Source: Pedobacter kyungheensis
GTDB lineage: Bacteria; Bacteroidota; Bacteroidia; Sphingobacteriales; Sphingobacteriaceae
Direction: 5' to 3'
DNA: 64,000 nt
NCBI RefSeq assembly: GCF_000812965.1
Contig: NZ_JSYN01000001.1
Location: 62,001-126,000 of the forward strand
In this document: positions 15,914-24,680 of the stretch, one piece after another
How positions within the stretch are numbered: the stretch's first letter is position 1
How the letters are laid out: each line of letters opens with the position of its first letter
The notes under the pieces: generated by a model
Database searches by the model: none
Told to the model about the DNA's origin: nothing
Seen by the model: the letters and a program-made list of their open reading frames with translations, nothing else
Program-made: the position numbers and the translations under genes

Positions 15914-17728
15914 ATGGAAAACAAACTTATTACCGAAATTAATATCGAAGGTAAAGCGATTACCTATTTTGACTCCTTCGATCTGGAGCAGCAATTTAAT
16001 GGTCACCACTATTTCGAACTCCGGTTTAAACAACATGAACCAGGCCGACCGGATTTAATCAACCTCGATACCTGTCGCGATTTTATAGGAAAAACCCTTA
16101 CGGCTTCATTTGGTCACTACCAGGATAAAATGCAGGAATTTATTGGCCTGGTTACCCATGTAGCGCTGGCACAAAACCACGGTTATCATGGCCATTTGAT
16201 TGTGAGTGGCTACAGTCCAACCATTTTAATTGATCGTGGTGCAGATCTGGGATCTTATCTCGATAAAACTTTAAACGAGATTGTAAGCCTGGTTACAAAA
16301 GATATTGCGGAAAATGATCTTAAAATTGTTTGTAACCCCACGCGAAAAACACCAATTGGTTATCTAATCCAGTATCAGGAAAGTGATTTTAATCTCTTAA
16401 ACCGCCTGGCTGCAGCATACCATGAATGGTTTTTCTACGATGGCAAACAACTCCATTTTGGCAAGCCAGATCAACAAAAGGAAGTAGCCTTATATTATGG
16501 CCGCGATATACATCAATTCCAATATGGGATGGAAATTGCTCCCTTGCAACAGCATTGCTTCGACTATAACCCCATAACTGATGAAATACTTCAAAGCGGC
16601 ATGCAAAAGGCTTTGGACGGCAGCCCCGATCATATTCATGCTGTAACAGCTGCTAACCGTACCTATAGCAAAACGCTTAACCATGCATCCCCTATCCGGA
16701 TGGAAAATAGTGACGATGTTAAAAAACATCAGGAAAACGAAGCAAAAGCCAATGCATCCCGGCTGCTAAAAATTACCGGCAAAGGTGATAATGCCGGACT
16801 GTGTATTGGAAACATTGCCGAAATATTGATGAGTATGCGGCATGAAACCGACTTTATAACAGAAAGTATAGGCAAATTCCTTATTACAGGCATCAATCAC
16901 CATATAGATGTTGCCGGCAAATACCATCATACATTTGAAGGATTAACAGCTGGTACCGAATGTATAAATGTAAGCGGTTATCAAAAACCAAATCCGGCAA
17001 TGCAGCTCGCCGATGTGACAGACAATCATGATCCTTTAGGCCAGGGCCGCATCAAAGTAAAGTTTAAATGGATATGCACCAACCATGATGTGAGCGATTG
17101 GTTAAGGATCGTTACACCAGATGCAGGTAGCAGTGTAGCGGTAAACACCAACAGGGGTTTTGTTTTTATACCCGAAATTGGCGATCAGGTTGTAGTAGGT
17201 TTCGAGGACGGAAATATTGCCAAACCTATTGTGCTGGGCAGTATTTTCCACGGTTTAAATGGTACGGGCGGCCATACCGATAACCATTTAAAAACCATTG
17301 CAACAAGAAGCGGTCATACAATTGAATTTAATGATTCATCCGGAGCCGAGACCATCACCATCACCGATAAAAATAACAATATCATCCGGTTTGATACCCA
17401 GGCATCGAGTATCGAAATATCGGCACCAGAAAACATCAATATCAGTGCAAAAAATATCCACATTAATGCCGGTCAGCTGATCTCCATATCGGCCGGCGAT
17501 CATATCTATACTAATGCCGGGGCAAATATTGCCAGTAATGCCGGCGAAAACCATTCGATAACGGCCGATAATATATCCATCATAGCCGATAATCACATCA
17601 ATAAAACAGCTACCCATATCGAAAAAACTGCCGAAAACATTAGTTTAAATAGCACAAATAATCATATCGAACTCCGTAGTGCTGAAGAAATTATAAATAA
17701 AAGTGGTGGTAAAATTAAACTCTTTTAA
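15914..17728 (+). CDS. vgrG: VgrG spike protein (type VI secretion, Bacteroidota type)
   Basis: A 604-residue T6SS spike. The N-terminal two-thirds form the gp27-like hub, with typical segments such as GHLIVSGYSPTILIDRG and YLIQYQESDFNLLNRLAAAYHEWFFYD around residues 100-200. The gp5-like OB-fold includes DPLGQGRIKVKFKW and GFVFIPEIGDQVVVGFEDGN. From about residue 465 a repetitive I-x-I-x-A stretch (NINISAKNIHINAG and similar) forms the triple beta-helix needle. The ATG at 15914 is preferred over an upstream GTG. No T6SS sheath, tube or baseplate genes are in the window, so this is an orphan vgrG/effector island served from elsewhere. Confidence 0.92.
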   Translation: MENKLITEINIEGKAITYFDSFDLEQQFNGHHYFELRFKQHEPGRPDLINLDTCRDFIGKTLTASFGHYQDKMQEFIGLVTHVALAQNHGYHGHLIVSGYSPTILIDRGADLGSYLDKTLNEIVSLVTKDIAENDLKIVCNPTRKTPIGYLIQYQESDFNLLNRLAAAYHEWFFYDGKQLHFGKPDQQKEVALYYGRDIHQFQYGMEIAPLQQHCFDYNPITDEILQSGMQKALDGSPDHIHAVTAANRTYSKTLNHASPIRMENSDDVKKHQENEAKANASRLLKITGKGDNAGLCIGNIAEILMSMRHETDFITESIGKFLITGINHHIDVAGKYHHTFEGLTAGTECINVSGYQKPNPAMQLADVTDNHDPLGQGRIKVKFKWICTNHDVSDWLRIVTPDAGSSVAVNTNRGFVFIPEIGDQVVVGFEDGNIAKPIVLGSIFHGLNGTGGHTDNHLKTIATRSGHTIEFNDSSGAETITITDKNNNIIRFDTQASSIEISAPENINISAKNIHINAGQLISISAGDHIYTNAGANIASNAGENHSITADNISIIADNHINKTATHIEKTAENISLNSTNNHIELRSAEEIINKSGGKIKLF

Positions 17729-17731
17729 AAC

Positions 17732-17917
17732 ATGGGAACAATAAAATACATAGGCAAAACGATAACCGAATCTTCAGCAAGCATGGTGTATTCAGCTACC
17801 AAAGGGCGTATTACGCTTAACGCCTGCAAGGATGTGATTTTACAGGCTAAGCACAAAGTAAAATACGATCGGTATGAATCATTTAGCGAAACCATCAAAG
17901 AAAATAAATCGCCCTGA
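17732..17917 (+). CDS. 61-residue beta-rich protein following VgrG
   Basis: Starts 3 bases after the vgrG stop, so it is probably translationally coupled. Residues 20-45 (TKGRITLNACKDVILQAKHKVKY) have the alternating hydrophobic pattern of the VgrG needle repeats. The C-terminus is polar and charged. It may extend or cap the spike, or act as a docking piece for the downstream cargo. No named family is recognised; the spike-related reading is inference from pattern and position. Confidence 0.6.
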   Translation: MGTIKYIGKTITESSASMVYSATKGRITLNACKDVILQAKHKVKYDRYESFSETIKENKSP

Positions 17918-17980
17918 ATACCCGGTAAATTTTGTACAGCAGCAAAATTATAGAAAAGCAAAACACTTCCAACAACAGGC

Positions 17981-18799
17981 ATGAACATTAGCAAAATCCT
18001 TTACAAACCTTTAAAAGAACCTTTAAACATGCATTTGAAAATAACGATTTCAGAAAGAACAAATCAAAAGGTTAAATACATCCATAAAGATTTCGACATC
18101 AATATTGTACCCGGGAAGGTTTCGTTCTGGACAGGCTCGCAGCGTATAACGGTTTACCGTAAGCCTGACGCCATAAATAATCTCCCCAACAACGATGCAG
18201 ATGCCTTTGTACAGCAGGTTTCAACAGTATTGAATCCCGTAAGTTTAAAATTAAATTTCAATGGTTCGCCAACTGTTATTGAACAGCAGGAAACACTTTG
18301 GAAAAAATGGCTAAACACCAGAACAAATATCGAAAATAGTTTTGCCGGCAATTGGGTTGAAAAAGCATTGACAACGATCGATCGTAAACTTTTGCCCGGC
18401 GAAAATTTAACAAATAACCTGATGCAGGATCTTTTTCTGAATGAATATTTCAGAAACGTTTACCAGGTCAATTTTACCGAAAATATTTTCCGTGGAGAAA
18501 GGACGGTATATGGCTTTTGCCCTGCACCTATCCAATTCGGGGAAAAATGGCGGATTAAACCTCTGCCAACTGGTTGCTTAATTAAATTTTCGGGCAAAAA
18601 AGCTGAAATCCATGATCAACCCGGGTTTAACCGCTGGCTGAAGACCAAAACCGATGATCGGATTGAAGAAATACGCGTAGATGGTTTTTATCAGGTTGAT
18701 GCCGCTACCGGTTGGTGTAATGCAATAGAAACCCGTTATCAGTTAACTACCGGCAATTATGAAAAAACACTCGACATCTTTTTAACCACCCATGAGTAA
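17981..18799 (+). CDS. Unknown 272-residue protein in VgrG-effector operon
   Basis: No signal peptide, membrane span or known catalytic motif is visible. The protein is mixed alpha/beta with several tryptophans (SFWTGSQ, LWKKWLNTR, GNWVEKAL, GEKWRIKPLP, GFNRWLKTK). An alternative ATG at 18029 (MHLKITISERT) would give 256 residues. It sits between the spike pieces and the effector, where T6SS islands usually carry adaptor or chaperone genes that load cargo onto VgrG. That role is an inference; sequence alone does not identify it. Confidence 0.6.
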   Translation: MNISKILYKPLKEPLNMHLKITISERTNQKVKYIHKDFDINIVPGKVSFWTGSQRITVYRKPDAINNLPNNDADAFVQQVSTVLNPVSLKLNFNGSPTVIEQQETLWKKWLNTRTNIENSFAGNWVEKALTTIDRKLLPGENLTNNLMQDLFLNEYFRNVYQVNFTENIFRGERTVYGFCPAPIQFGEKWRIKPLPTGCLIKFSGKKAEIHDQPGFNRWLKTKTDDRIEEIRVDGFYQVDAATGWCNAIETRYQLTTGNYEKTLDIFLTTHE

Positions 18800-18811
18800 A
18801 ACATAGCGCAA

Positions 18812-21800
18812 ATGAATTGGAACACCGATCCGGAAATAACCGCTGACGAGTCAAACCTTAAAGATGAGGAACTTACTCATGTAGAAGAAGTTTCTGCCCA
18901 TAACAAACAGGAGAAAGAAGATAAGCCCATACAAAATAAGGAGCTCAATGAACTTTTAATCTGTCAGGGTGCTAAATGCACCTGCGATAAAGCCGCAGAT
19001 CCTTCACCTAAACCGCTGCATATACTCAGTCATAATAAATACATCATTAACGATAATGGTGAAAATAAGCTTGTTGCTACAACCTTGGACAACAAATTAT
19101 TTAACCTCAATTTTGGCCAGTGCAAGGTTCCCGATCCTGGTAAACCTGTACCCTGCACTGCCCGGTTACAGTGGAAAGATTATGATGAAAAGATCGAACT
19201 TCCCAATGGTGCTTATGCACTGACCAACCGCAGCAGCGCAATATGTACTGCAAAGGGAGGAAATATTAAAATTGTAGAGCATGGCCAGCAGGCTGATATT
19301 AACCAGCAGGTGCTTGAAAATGCAAATCCGGGAAGTTGGGCCGCCGATGGCCCATTAATTACCGAAGAACTCATACATACCGAACAGGAAGCTAAAAACG
19401 AAGACGAAGATGGCGCTACAGTAAAATCCATATCCGCTTTAAGCTATGGTACCGAACAACCGCTAAACAGCCCGGTTACTTTTCGCGCAAATTTTACAGG
19501 TAAACCAACTGACGCTGAAAAGCAAGCCGTTAACTGGGTTATTTACGATGAAAATGGTGCACCCATGCAATTGCGCAGCGATGCAGGCGAAACCCTTACC
19601 CTTACTTTTAAAAAGACAGGTACTTACCTGATTGAAGCCTATGGCAAAACCGCTGGCGATAAAAAAGTAACCAAAGCTTATATCATTAAGGAAAACCAAA
19701 TTGAAACCGTTACCACAACCGATGGCAGAACCAAAGTAAGGATACAGCAACCAGTTGAATTCAGGCTCAAAAGCCTTTTTCCAGGGCTTGCCGTTCCCGG
19801 CGACATGAATACTATTCGTTGGGAGGTAAACAAAATCAGCGGGAAGGGTTCTCCAACACTCCTTATTTCTAATGGAAATCTCACCAGGGTAATCTGCAAC
19901 GAGGAATGTAATTACATCGTTTCGGCCTTGTTTAACGGAGTACCCAAACAATCAGAACTGATAAAGGCTGTAAAAAACGCAATTATATCGGTTAGCGCTT
20001 CTACAGCAAGTACCCGGATAAAAGAGAAAATAACCTTTAGTGTAAAAGATCAGTTTAAAATACTACCCGCCCCGCCCTACGAAATTGCTGCTGTAAAATG
20101 GGTTTGTAAAGATGACAAGGGCAATTGTGTGGCTGCCTTTAACTCAAAAAGCGGGGAAATAATAGACCACCATTTTGAAGAACCCGGCGAATATACCGTG
20201 CAGGCTTATTTAGCACAACCTACTCTTAAAGTTGCCGTTAAAGTTGTGGTAGCCCAACCCGAAGTGGTGCTGGCACAATGGGAATACCCCGAAGGTGGTA
20301 AAAAAACAAAGACCGGCTGGGAGGAAGCCAACCATGCCTACGTAAAATTCAGAGCTGCTGAGGGGCTTGTGGTAAACCTCGAATATGGTTACCTCGATGA
20401 TACCGGTAAAGCAGTGCCCATCCATATCATTAATGGTTTCAAAATACCTTCCAGCCAGGTATTAAACGCTGATGGATATGATTTTATACCACATGCAGAA
20501 AAATACCGCAAACACTTAAAAGCGGGAACAGCATTTTATTTCAAGGTACATGCTGCCGATCAAAAATACGAAATCCTGAACGGCAACATCCCCCAGCCGC
20601 TGCAAAAACTACAGCTGGTTACCAGGGAAGAAATTGTAAGTATTGAATTTTTATTGGATGGTAAACCCGTAATACAAGCCACTTATGGCAGCGAGATGAA
20701 ATGCCGCATTCGTACCCGCAACCTGAGTGCAAAAACAGTAAACGTAAAAATATACCGTAAAGAAAGCCGGCTGGGCTTAGATCATTTAAGGAAAGATACC
20801 CTACTGCACGATAAAAAATACACGTTAAATCAGCACGGCATTGTTGAATTTGATTTTACCCTTTCAAAAAGCTGGGAGAAAAGTTACAGCGAAAAACTTC
20901 ATCATTTTTATGCCGAAATAGCAGAAATGGAATTTCTGGGCATCAGCAATACCCTGGTAGCCTTTAAAAATGATGTACCGGCCAATGGCGGGAAAGCCAT
21001 GGTGGGGATTGTGCGGCAGGAAGGCCATCAATCGGGAGACTGCCCCAGGTGCAATGCAGCAATTACCACTGCTGAACTGAAAAAGATTTTCGAAGATGCC
21101 GATGACCATACCCTTAAACTGGTAGCCGAAACCTACAATAAATACATGGCCGAACTGGGTATGAATACCTGCTGGGTAAAAGCCCATTTTTTTGCCCAGA
21201 TCAGGGTAGAATCGAGTACCAAACTCCATGTAAAAACCGGCGAAAACATGAACTACAGTGCAGATACCTTAATTAATGGCAACCTGAATAAAAAAACAGG
21301 TAAGCGTGATAATCCACCTTTTTCGTACTTCGCCAAACACCACGAAGATGCCTACAAATACGGACGCACAAAAGATCATGCGGCCAATGAACAAATGATT
21401 GCCAACCTGGCTTATGCCGATAAAAACCGTAGTGTAGAAAACCGTGTAGGCAATACCCAGGAGGGTGATGGCTGGAAATTCAGGGGAAAGGGTTTAATAC
21501 AGCTTACCGGAAGAGAAAATTATGCAAAAGCAAATACCTATATCTTGAAATACGAAAAGATTGATATCCTGAAAGATCCGGACATTGTTGCCAAAGATAT
21601 AAGAATAGCAGTTTTAACTTCTATGGCCTTTTTTAAATGGAGGGGGTTGATAGCTAAATCTAATGGCTTTGCTGATAACAAACTGGTTTCAAAAGGAGTA
21701 GGACATGAGGTTGGCAATAGTTATGCACAAAAACAAAATGCCTTTGATAATTATACATCAAAAACATTTAAAACAAGCGAATGCGATTGGAAAGAAATTG

Positions 21801-22423
21801 AAATTAAAATTATTGGCAACAGGGCACCCTGGATGGAAGTTGCTTTAAATGAAGCTAAAGCGATGAAAGGATGTTATGAAGGAGAAGAACCTATGTACTC
21901 TAAGGCAAAAAGCTATCTTGAGTATTGCAGTAATTTTTACAAACCAACCAATGGTGAAAAAGGTCCTTGGTGTGCCGCGTTTATGAACTGGTGCATCAGC
22001 AAAACAAAAAACGCTAAAAATAAGCCGTACAGTCATTCCAATTCCGCAGGCTCATTAGCCCCTATTAATAATAATAAATACAAAAAAATATCCGAACCTA
22101 TTTATGGCTCATTAGTCGTCTATAAGGCTAGCAACGGCTCAGGAAAAGGACATACCGGCTTTTTATTTGGTAAAACTAAAGATGGCCGATTTATTCTGCT
22201 TGGTGGTAACCAGGGCGATACCATTCGCTTTAGTAGCTACGGCAAATCTTTTACTTATGACGGGATTACCAAAGTACTTGAGGGGTTTTACATCCCTGCA
22301 GATTATGAACCTAAAGAAGCCGATAAATTAAAGGATAGGGATATTTATGAAAGCGCCGCAAAGATAAACGAGAAATTCAGCATAAAAGACAAGAACAAAA
22401 CAAAGTCAAACAAAACAACTTAA
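18812..22423 (+). CDS. T6SS effector: PAAR-like tip, Ig-like linkers, GH19 and CHAP-like hydrolases
   Basis: A 1203-residue modular cargo protein. Residues ~48-160 form a cysteine-containing PAAR-like (DUF4280-type) tip (LLICQGAKCTCDKA ... SSAICTAKGGNIKI) that would cap the VgrG spike. Residues ~200-740 are several Ig/PKD-like beta domains. Residues ~744-985 match GH19 lysozyme/chitinases: FAQIRVESS with E800, GENMNYSAD with E811, and RGKGLIQLTGRENYAKA. From ~1030 a second hydrolase of the CHAP or NlpC/P60 type has C1054 (PWCAAFMNWC) and H1114 (GHTGFLFG). Two peptidoglycan-cutting activities (glycan strand and peptide bond) on one spike-borne protein indicate an antibacterial effector. The next gene encodes a lipoprotein suited to immunity. 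Confidence 0.85.
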   Translation: MNWNTDPEITADESNLKDEELTHVEEVSAHNKQEKEDKPIQNKELNELLICQGAKCTCDKAADPSPKPLHILSHNKYIINDNGENKLVATTLDNKLFNLNFGQCKVPDPGKPVPCTARLQWKDYDEKIELPNGAYALTNRSSAICTAKGGNIKIVEHGQQADINQQVLENANPGSWAADGPLITEELIHTEQEAKNEDEDGATVKSISALSYGTEQPLNSPVTFRANFTGKPTDAEKQAVNWVIYDENGAPMQLRSDAGETLTLTFKKTGTYLIEAYGKTAGDKKVTKAYIIKENQIETVTTTDGRTKVRIQQPVEFRLKSLFPGLAVPGDMNTIRWEVNKISGKGSPTLLISNGNLTRVICNEECNYIVSALFNGVPKQSELIKAVKNAIISVSASTASTRIKEKITFSVKDQFKILPAPPYEIAAVKWVCKDDKGNCVAAFNSKSGEIIDHHFEEPGEYTVQAYLAQPTLKVAVKVVVAQPEVVLAQWEYPEGGKKTKTGWEEANHAYVKFRAAEGLVVNLEYGYLDDTGKAVPIHIINGFKIPSSQVLNADGYDFIPHAEKYRKHLKAGTAFYFKVHAADQKYEILNGNIPQPLQKLQLVTREEIVSIEFLLDGKPVIQATYGSEMKCRIRTRNLSAKTVNVKIYRKESRLGLDHLRKDTLLHDKKYTLNQHGIVEFDFTLSKSWEKSYSEKLHHFYAEIAEMEFLGISNTLVAFKNDVPANGGKAMVGIVRQEGHQSGDCPRCNAAITTAELKKIFEDADDHTLKLVAETYNKYMAELGMNTCWVKAHFFAQIRVESSTKLHVKTGENMNYSADTLINGNLNKKTGKRDNPPFSYFAKHHEDAYKYGRTKDHAANEQMIANLAYADKNRSVENRVGNTQEGDGWKFRGKGLIQLTGRENYAKANTYILKYEKIDILKDPDIVAKDIRIAVLTSMAFFKWRGLIAKSNGFADNKLVSKGVGHEVGNSYAQKQNAFDNYTSKTFKTSECDWKEIEIKIIGNRAPWMEVALNEAKAMKGCYEGEEPMYSKAKSYLEYCSNFYKPTNGEKGPWCAAFMNWCISKTKNAKNKPYSHSNSAGSLAPINNNKYKKISEPIYGSLVVYKASNGSGKGHTGFLFGKTKDGRFILLGGNQGDTIRFSSYGKSFTYDGITKVLEGFYIPADYEPKEADKLKDRDIYESAAKINEKFSIKDKNKTKSNKTT

Positions 22424-22440
22424 ATTAAGATACGCACTAT

Positions 22441-23625
22441 ATGAAAACAAAAGCAATATTGGTTTCGCTAATCACTTTATTCATTGTAAGTGGCTGCAAA
22501 AACAAGCCCAAACAAAACAGTTCAACAGCAAATCAAGAAACACAAAAACCAATGATACCCATAAAAATTATAGAAGAAATAAAACAGCACTTAGAATATC
22601 AAAAAAGAGTAGATAGCGAAGAAAAAGGATATGAAAATCCCTATAAAATGACAGGAAGGGATTTAGAACTGGCTTCGATAATAATGTTTGAAGGGTTAAA
22701 AAATAATGGTTTTATACCTGTTAGCGAGGAGGTATTTAATGAAAGAATTAAAGAGATATTTGGTATAGATAATTTAAAAAACCCTCATTATAAAACACAT
22801 GCAACAGATAGTTATATTACGTTATTTGGAAATCAAGCGGAAGATTATAACAAAATGGTAAAAAATGAATTTGAAGACTTTGTATACTATGATAATTATT
22901 ATTTATTAAAAAAGGAACATTTATTTTTTGACATTCAACTTTTGGATGACTTAATCAGCATAAACAATGATAATAGCTACAAAATCACTATAGAACCTTT
23001 TCATATTCACAGAAACAAATATCTGTTTAATAATGATAAGGCAAGTTTCAGTTGGCTTTTTAATAATAATAAAGGGTTTTTAAGTATGTTATTGGAAAAA
23101 TATGGCTACGATAAAGAACCTAAAATAAATAAAATGATGTTGGATTCTATTTATAAAGAAAATTATAGATATCCAGAATTTATTGGACAATTGTTTTTTA
23201 CTAAAGACAGTTATAATAAGCTGTGGATTAGAGAAGGTTTATTAAAATATGTAGAAGAGCATACCAGTGCTACAGATAATCGTTTTATTTATGCTTTGGG
23301 TAATTTTATGGATGCTTTATATTCCACAGATCGACAACATATCTTCGACGAAGACCCCTCCAAAAAATTCACTGCTGTAGAAAAAGCAGAGATCGTAGCC
23401 AACATTGCCAATATCGAAAACCCCGCAATAGAGAAATATAAATCACTCGAATCAGCTGATGTATGGAATAATGCCGGCTCTTCTTTGTACAACCTATCCG
23501 TTTCGCACCCCGAGGTAATTAAAATAATTGAGCAGTACAACTATTTCGGACTGCCCAAAATGAAAGCAATTATAGCCAAACTACAGGAAGAAGCGCCACC
23601 GACAGGGGCAGATCCCGAAAAGTGA
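22441..23625 (+). CDS. Lipoprotein, candidate immunity protein to the GH19/CHAP effector
   Basis: A 394-residue protein with a lipoprotein signal peptide ending in the lipobox VSGC (Cys19), followed by a charged, mostly helical body. No family is recognised. It starts 17 bases after the effector stop. A periplasm-facing lipoprotein is where immunity to a peptidoglycan hydrolase must act. Composition is mosaic: bases 22561-22620 are 14/60 G+C while 23341-23400 are 27/60, so the first ~870 bp look foreign and the last ~290 bp resemble the local background. Immunity function is inferred from position and localisation only. Confidence 0.7.
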   Translation: MKTKAILVSLITLFIVSGCKNKPKQNSSTANQETQKPMIPIKIIEEIKQHLEYQKRVDSEEKGYENPYKMTGRDLELASIIMFEGLKNNGFIPVSEEVFNERIKEIFGIDNLKNPHYKTHATDSYITLFGNQAEDYNKMVKNEFEDFVYYDNYYLLKKEHLFFDIQLLDDLISINNDNSYKITIEPFHIHRNKYLFNNDKASFSWLFNNNKGFLSMLLEKYGYDKEPKINKMMLDSIYKENYRYPEFIGQLFFTKDSYNKLWIREGLLKYVEEHTSATDNRFIYALGNFMDALYSTDRQHIFDEDPSKKFTAVEKAEIVANIANIENPAIEKYKSLESADVWNNAGSSLYNLSVSHPEVIKIIEQYNYFGLPKMKAIIAKLQEEAPPTGADPEK

Positions 23626-23714
23626 CGGATTGATATAAGTGTATCCAGGATTTAAACAGGCAACAAAGTCGTTTACCGAATCAATAATTAAATATTTACC
23701 TAATCAAATAACCT

Positions 23715-24422
23715 ATGTCAAACACAGAAAGTGGCTACGCTAAAAATGCGGCCAACACCAAAGATCTAATTATCAGGCTAAAAACTTTAGACAACTACCA
23801 ACCGCCTAAAGCGATATACGAGATAAAAGCATTAGAAGAATTATCTAAAAGAGCAGAAGATGCAAACCGTGCAGTTAGTGAAGTGCTACCTGCATACAGA
23901 AAAGCCGTTGACGAACAGGAACTTATTTTTAAGCCCTTCAATAATCTGGTATCCAGTAGTTTTAATTATCTAAAGGCAGCGATTGCCAATCCTGCTGAAT
24001 TACAAACAGCCAAAACGCTTGCCGATCAGTTAAGGGGGATCATAAAAAACCAGAAAGATGCTGATAGTACGGTTAGCAGATCTCAAAGAGCGGTATCTTA
24101 TGACAATAAGGTCGAGAATTTTAAACAGTATATTGATGTTTTGCTTAACAGTAATGTATATACCCCTACAGAAGAAGACATTACCATCAAATCTTTTCAA
24201 TCCTTACTCCAAACCATGGAGGCCAGTGTTAATGCGGTAGCGATTGCCAAAACCCCGGTTGATGATGCCCGTAAAAAAAGAGCTATTGTTTTTTATGCTG
24301 AACAAACAGGATTAGTGGATATCGTACTGGGGGTTAAAAGTTACATTAAGGCATCGCTAAAATTAGATCACCCACAACGCAAACACATTATAGGCTTAAC
24401 ATTTAAAAAATTAAAAGTGTGA
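23715..24422 (+). CDS. Unknown helical 235-residue protein
   Basis: A cytoplasmic-looking, highly helical protein with no signal peptide. A four-helix-like region around residues 45-120 is rich in A, K and E. The C-terminal segment is distinctive: aromatic and hydrophobic residues around GLVDIVLGVKSYIKA, then a basic ending (HIIGLTFKKLKV). I believe similar endings occur in uncharacterised Bacteroidota proteins, but cannot name a family. It follows the effector-immunity pair by 89 bp on the same strand and may be cargo or adaptor of the island, or unrelated. Confidence 0.55.
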   Translation: MSNTESGYAKNAANTKDLIIRLKTLDNYQPPKAIYEIKALEELSKRAEDANRAVSEVLPAYRKAVDEQELIFKPFNNLVSSSFNYLKAAIANPAELQTAKTLADQLRGIIKNQKDADSTVSRSQRAVSYDNKVENFKQYIDVLLNSNVYTPTEEDITIKSFQSLLQTMEASVNAVAIAKTPVDDARKKRAIVFYAEQTGLVDIVLGVKSYIKASLKLDHPQRKHIIGLTFKKLKV

Positions 24423-24680
24423 TAGTTGATTTGCATCCTACGTTACAAAGCTGCCTTTTACGAAGTGGCTTTAATTAGGAAGAAAGAAATATGCGCAAAC
24501 ATACTTTTAACGATATACAGCACTTCACAAAAAAAATAATCCTGCTATATAAAAGAAAAAGCAAAATATACCTTTAAAACTAAATCAAGACGTTCTCAGA
24601 TTCCATAAATTCTCGTCCCCAAGATATTTATTGTTTTGTATTGGTCGTCAACAATATTAATAAAAACGTTTATCTCAAAG

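Noticed and set aside
24490..24576. 28-codon frame upstream of the Gly-linker lipoprotein
   Set aside because: No conserved feature, no promoter or ribosome site; AT-rich chance frame is likely.
24664..24673. AAACGTTT palindrome upstream of the lipoprotein at 24681, resembling the GH35/GH109 operator
   Set aside because: It matches only the short core, not the flanking TTGT/GCGC bases, so it is probably coincidence.
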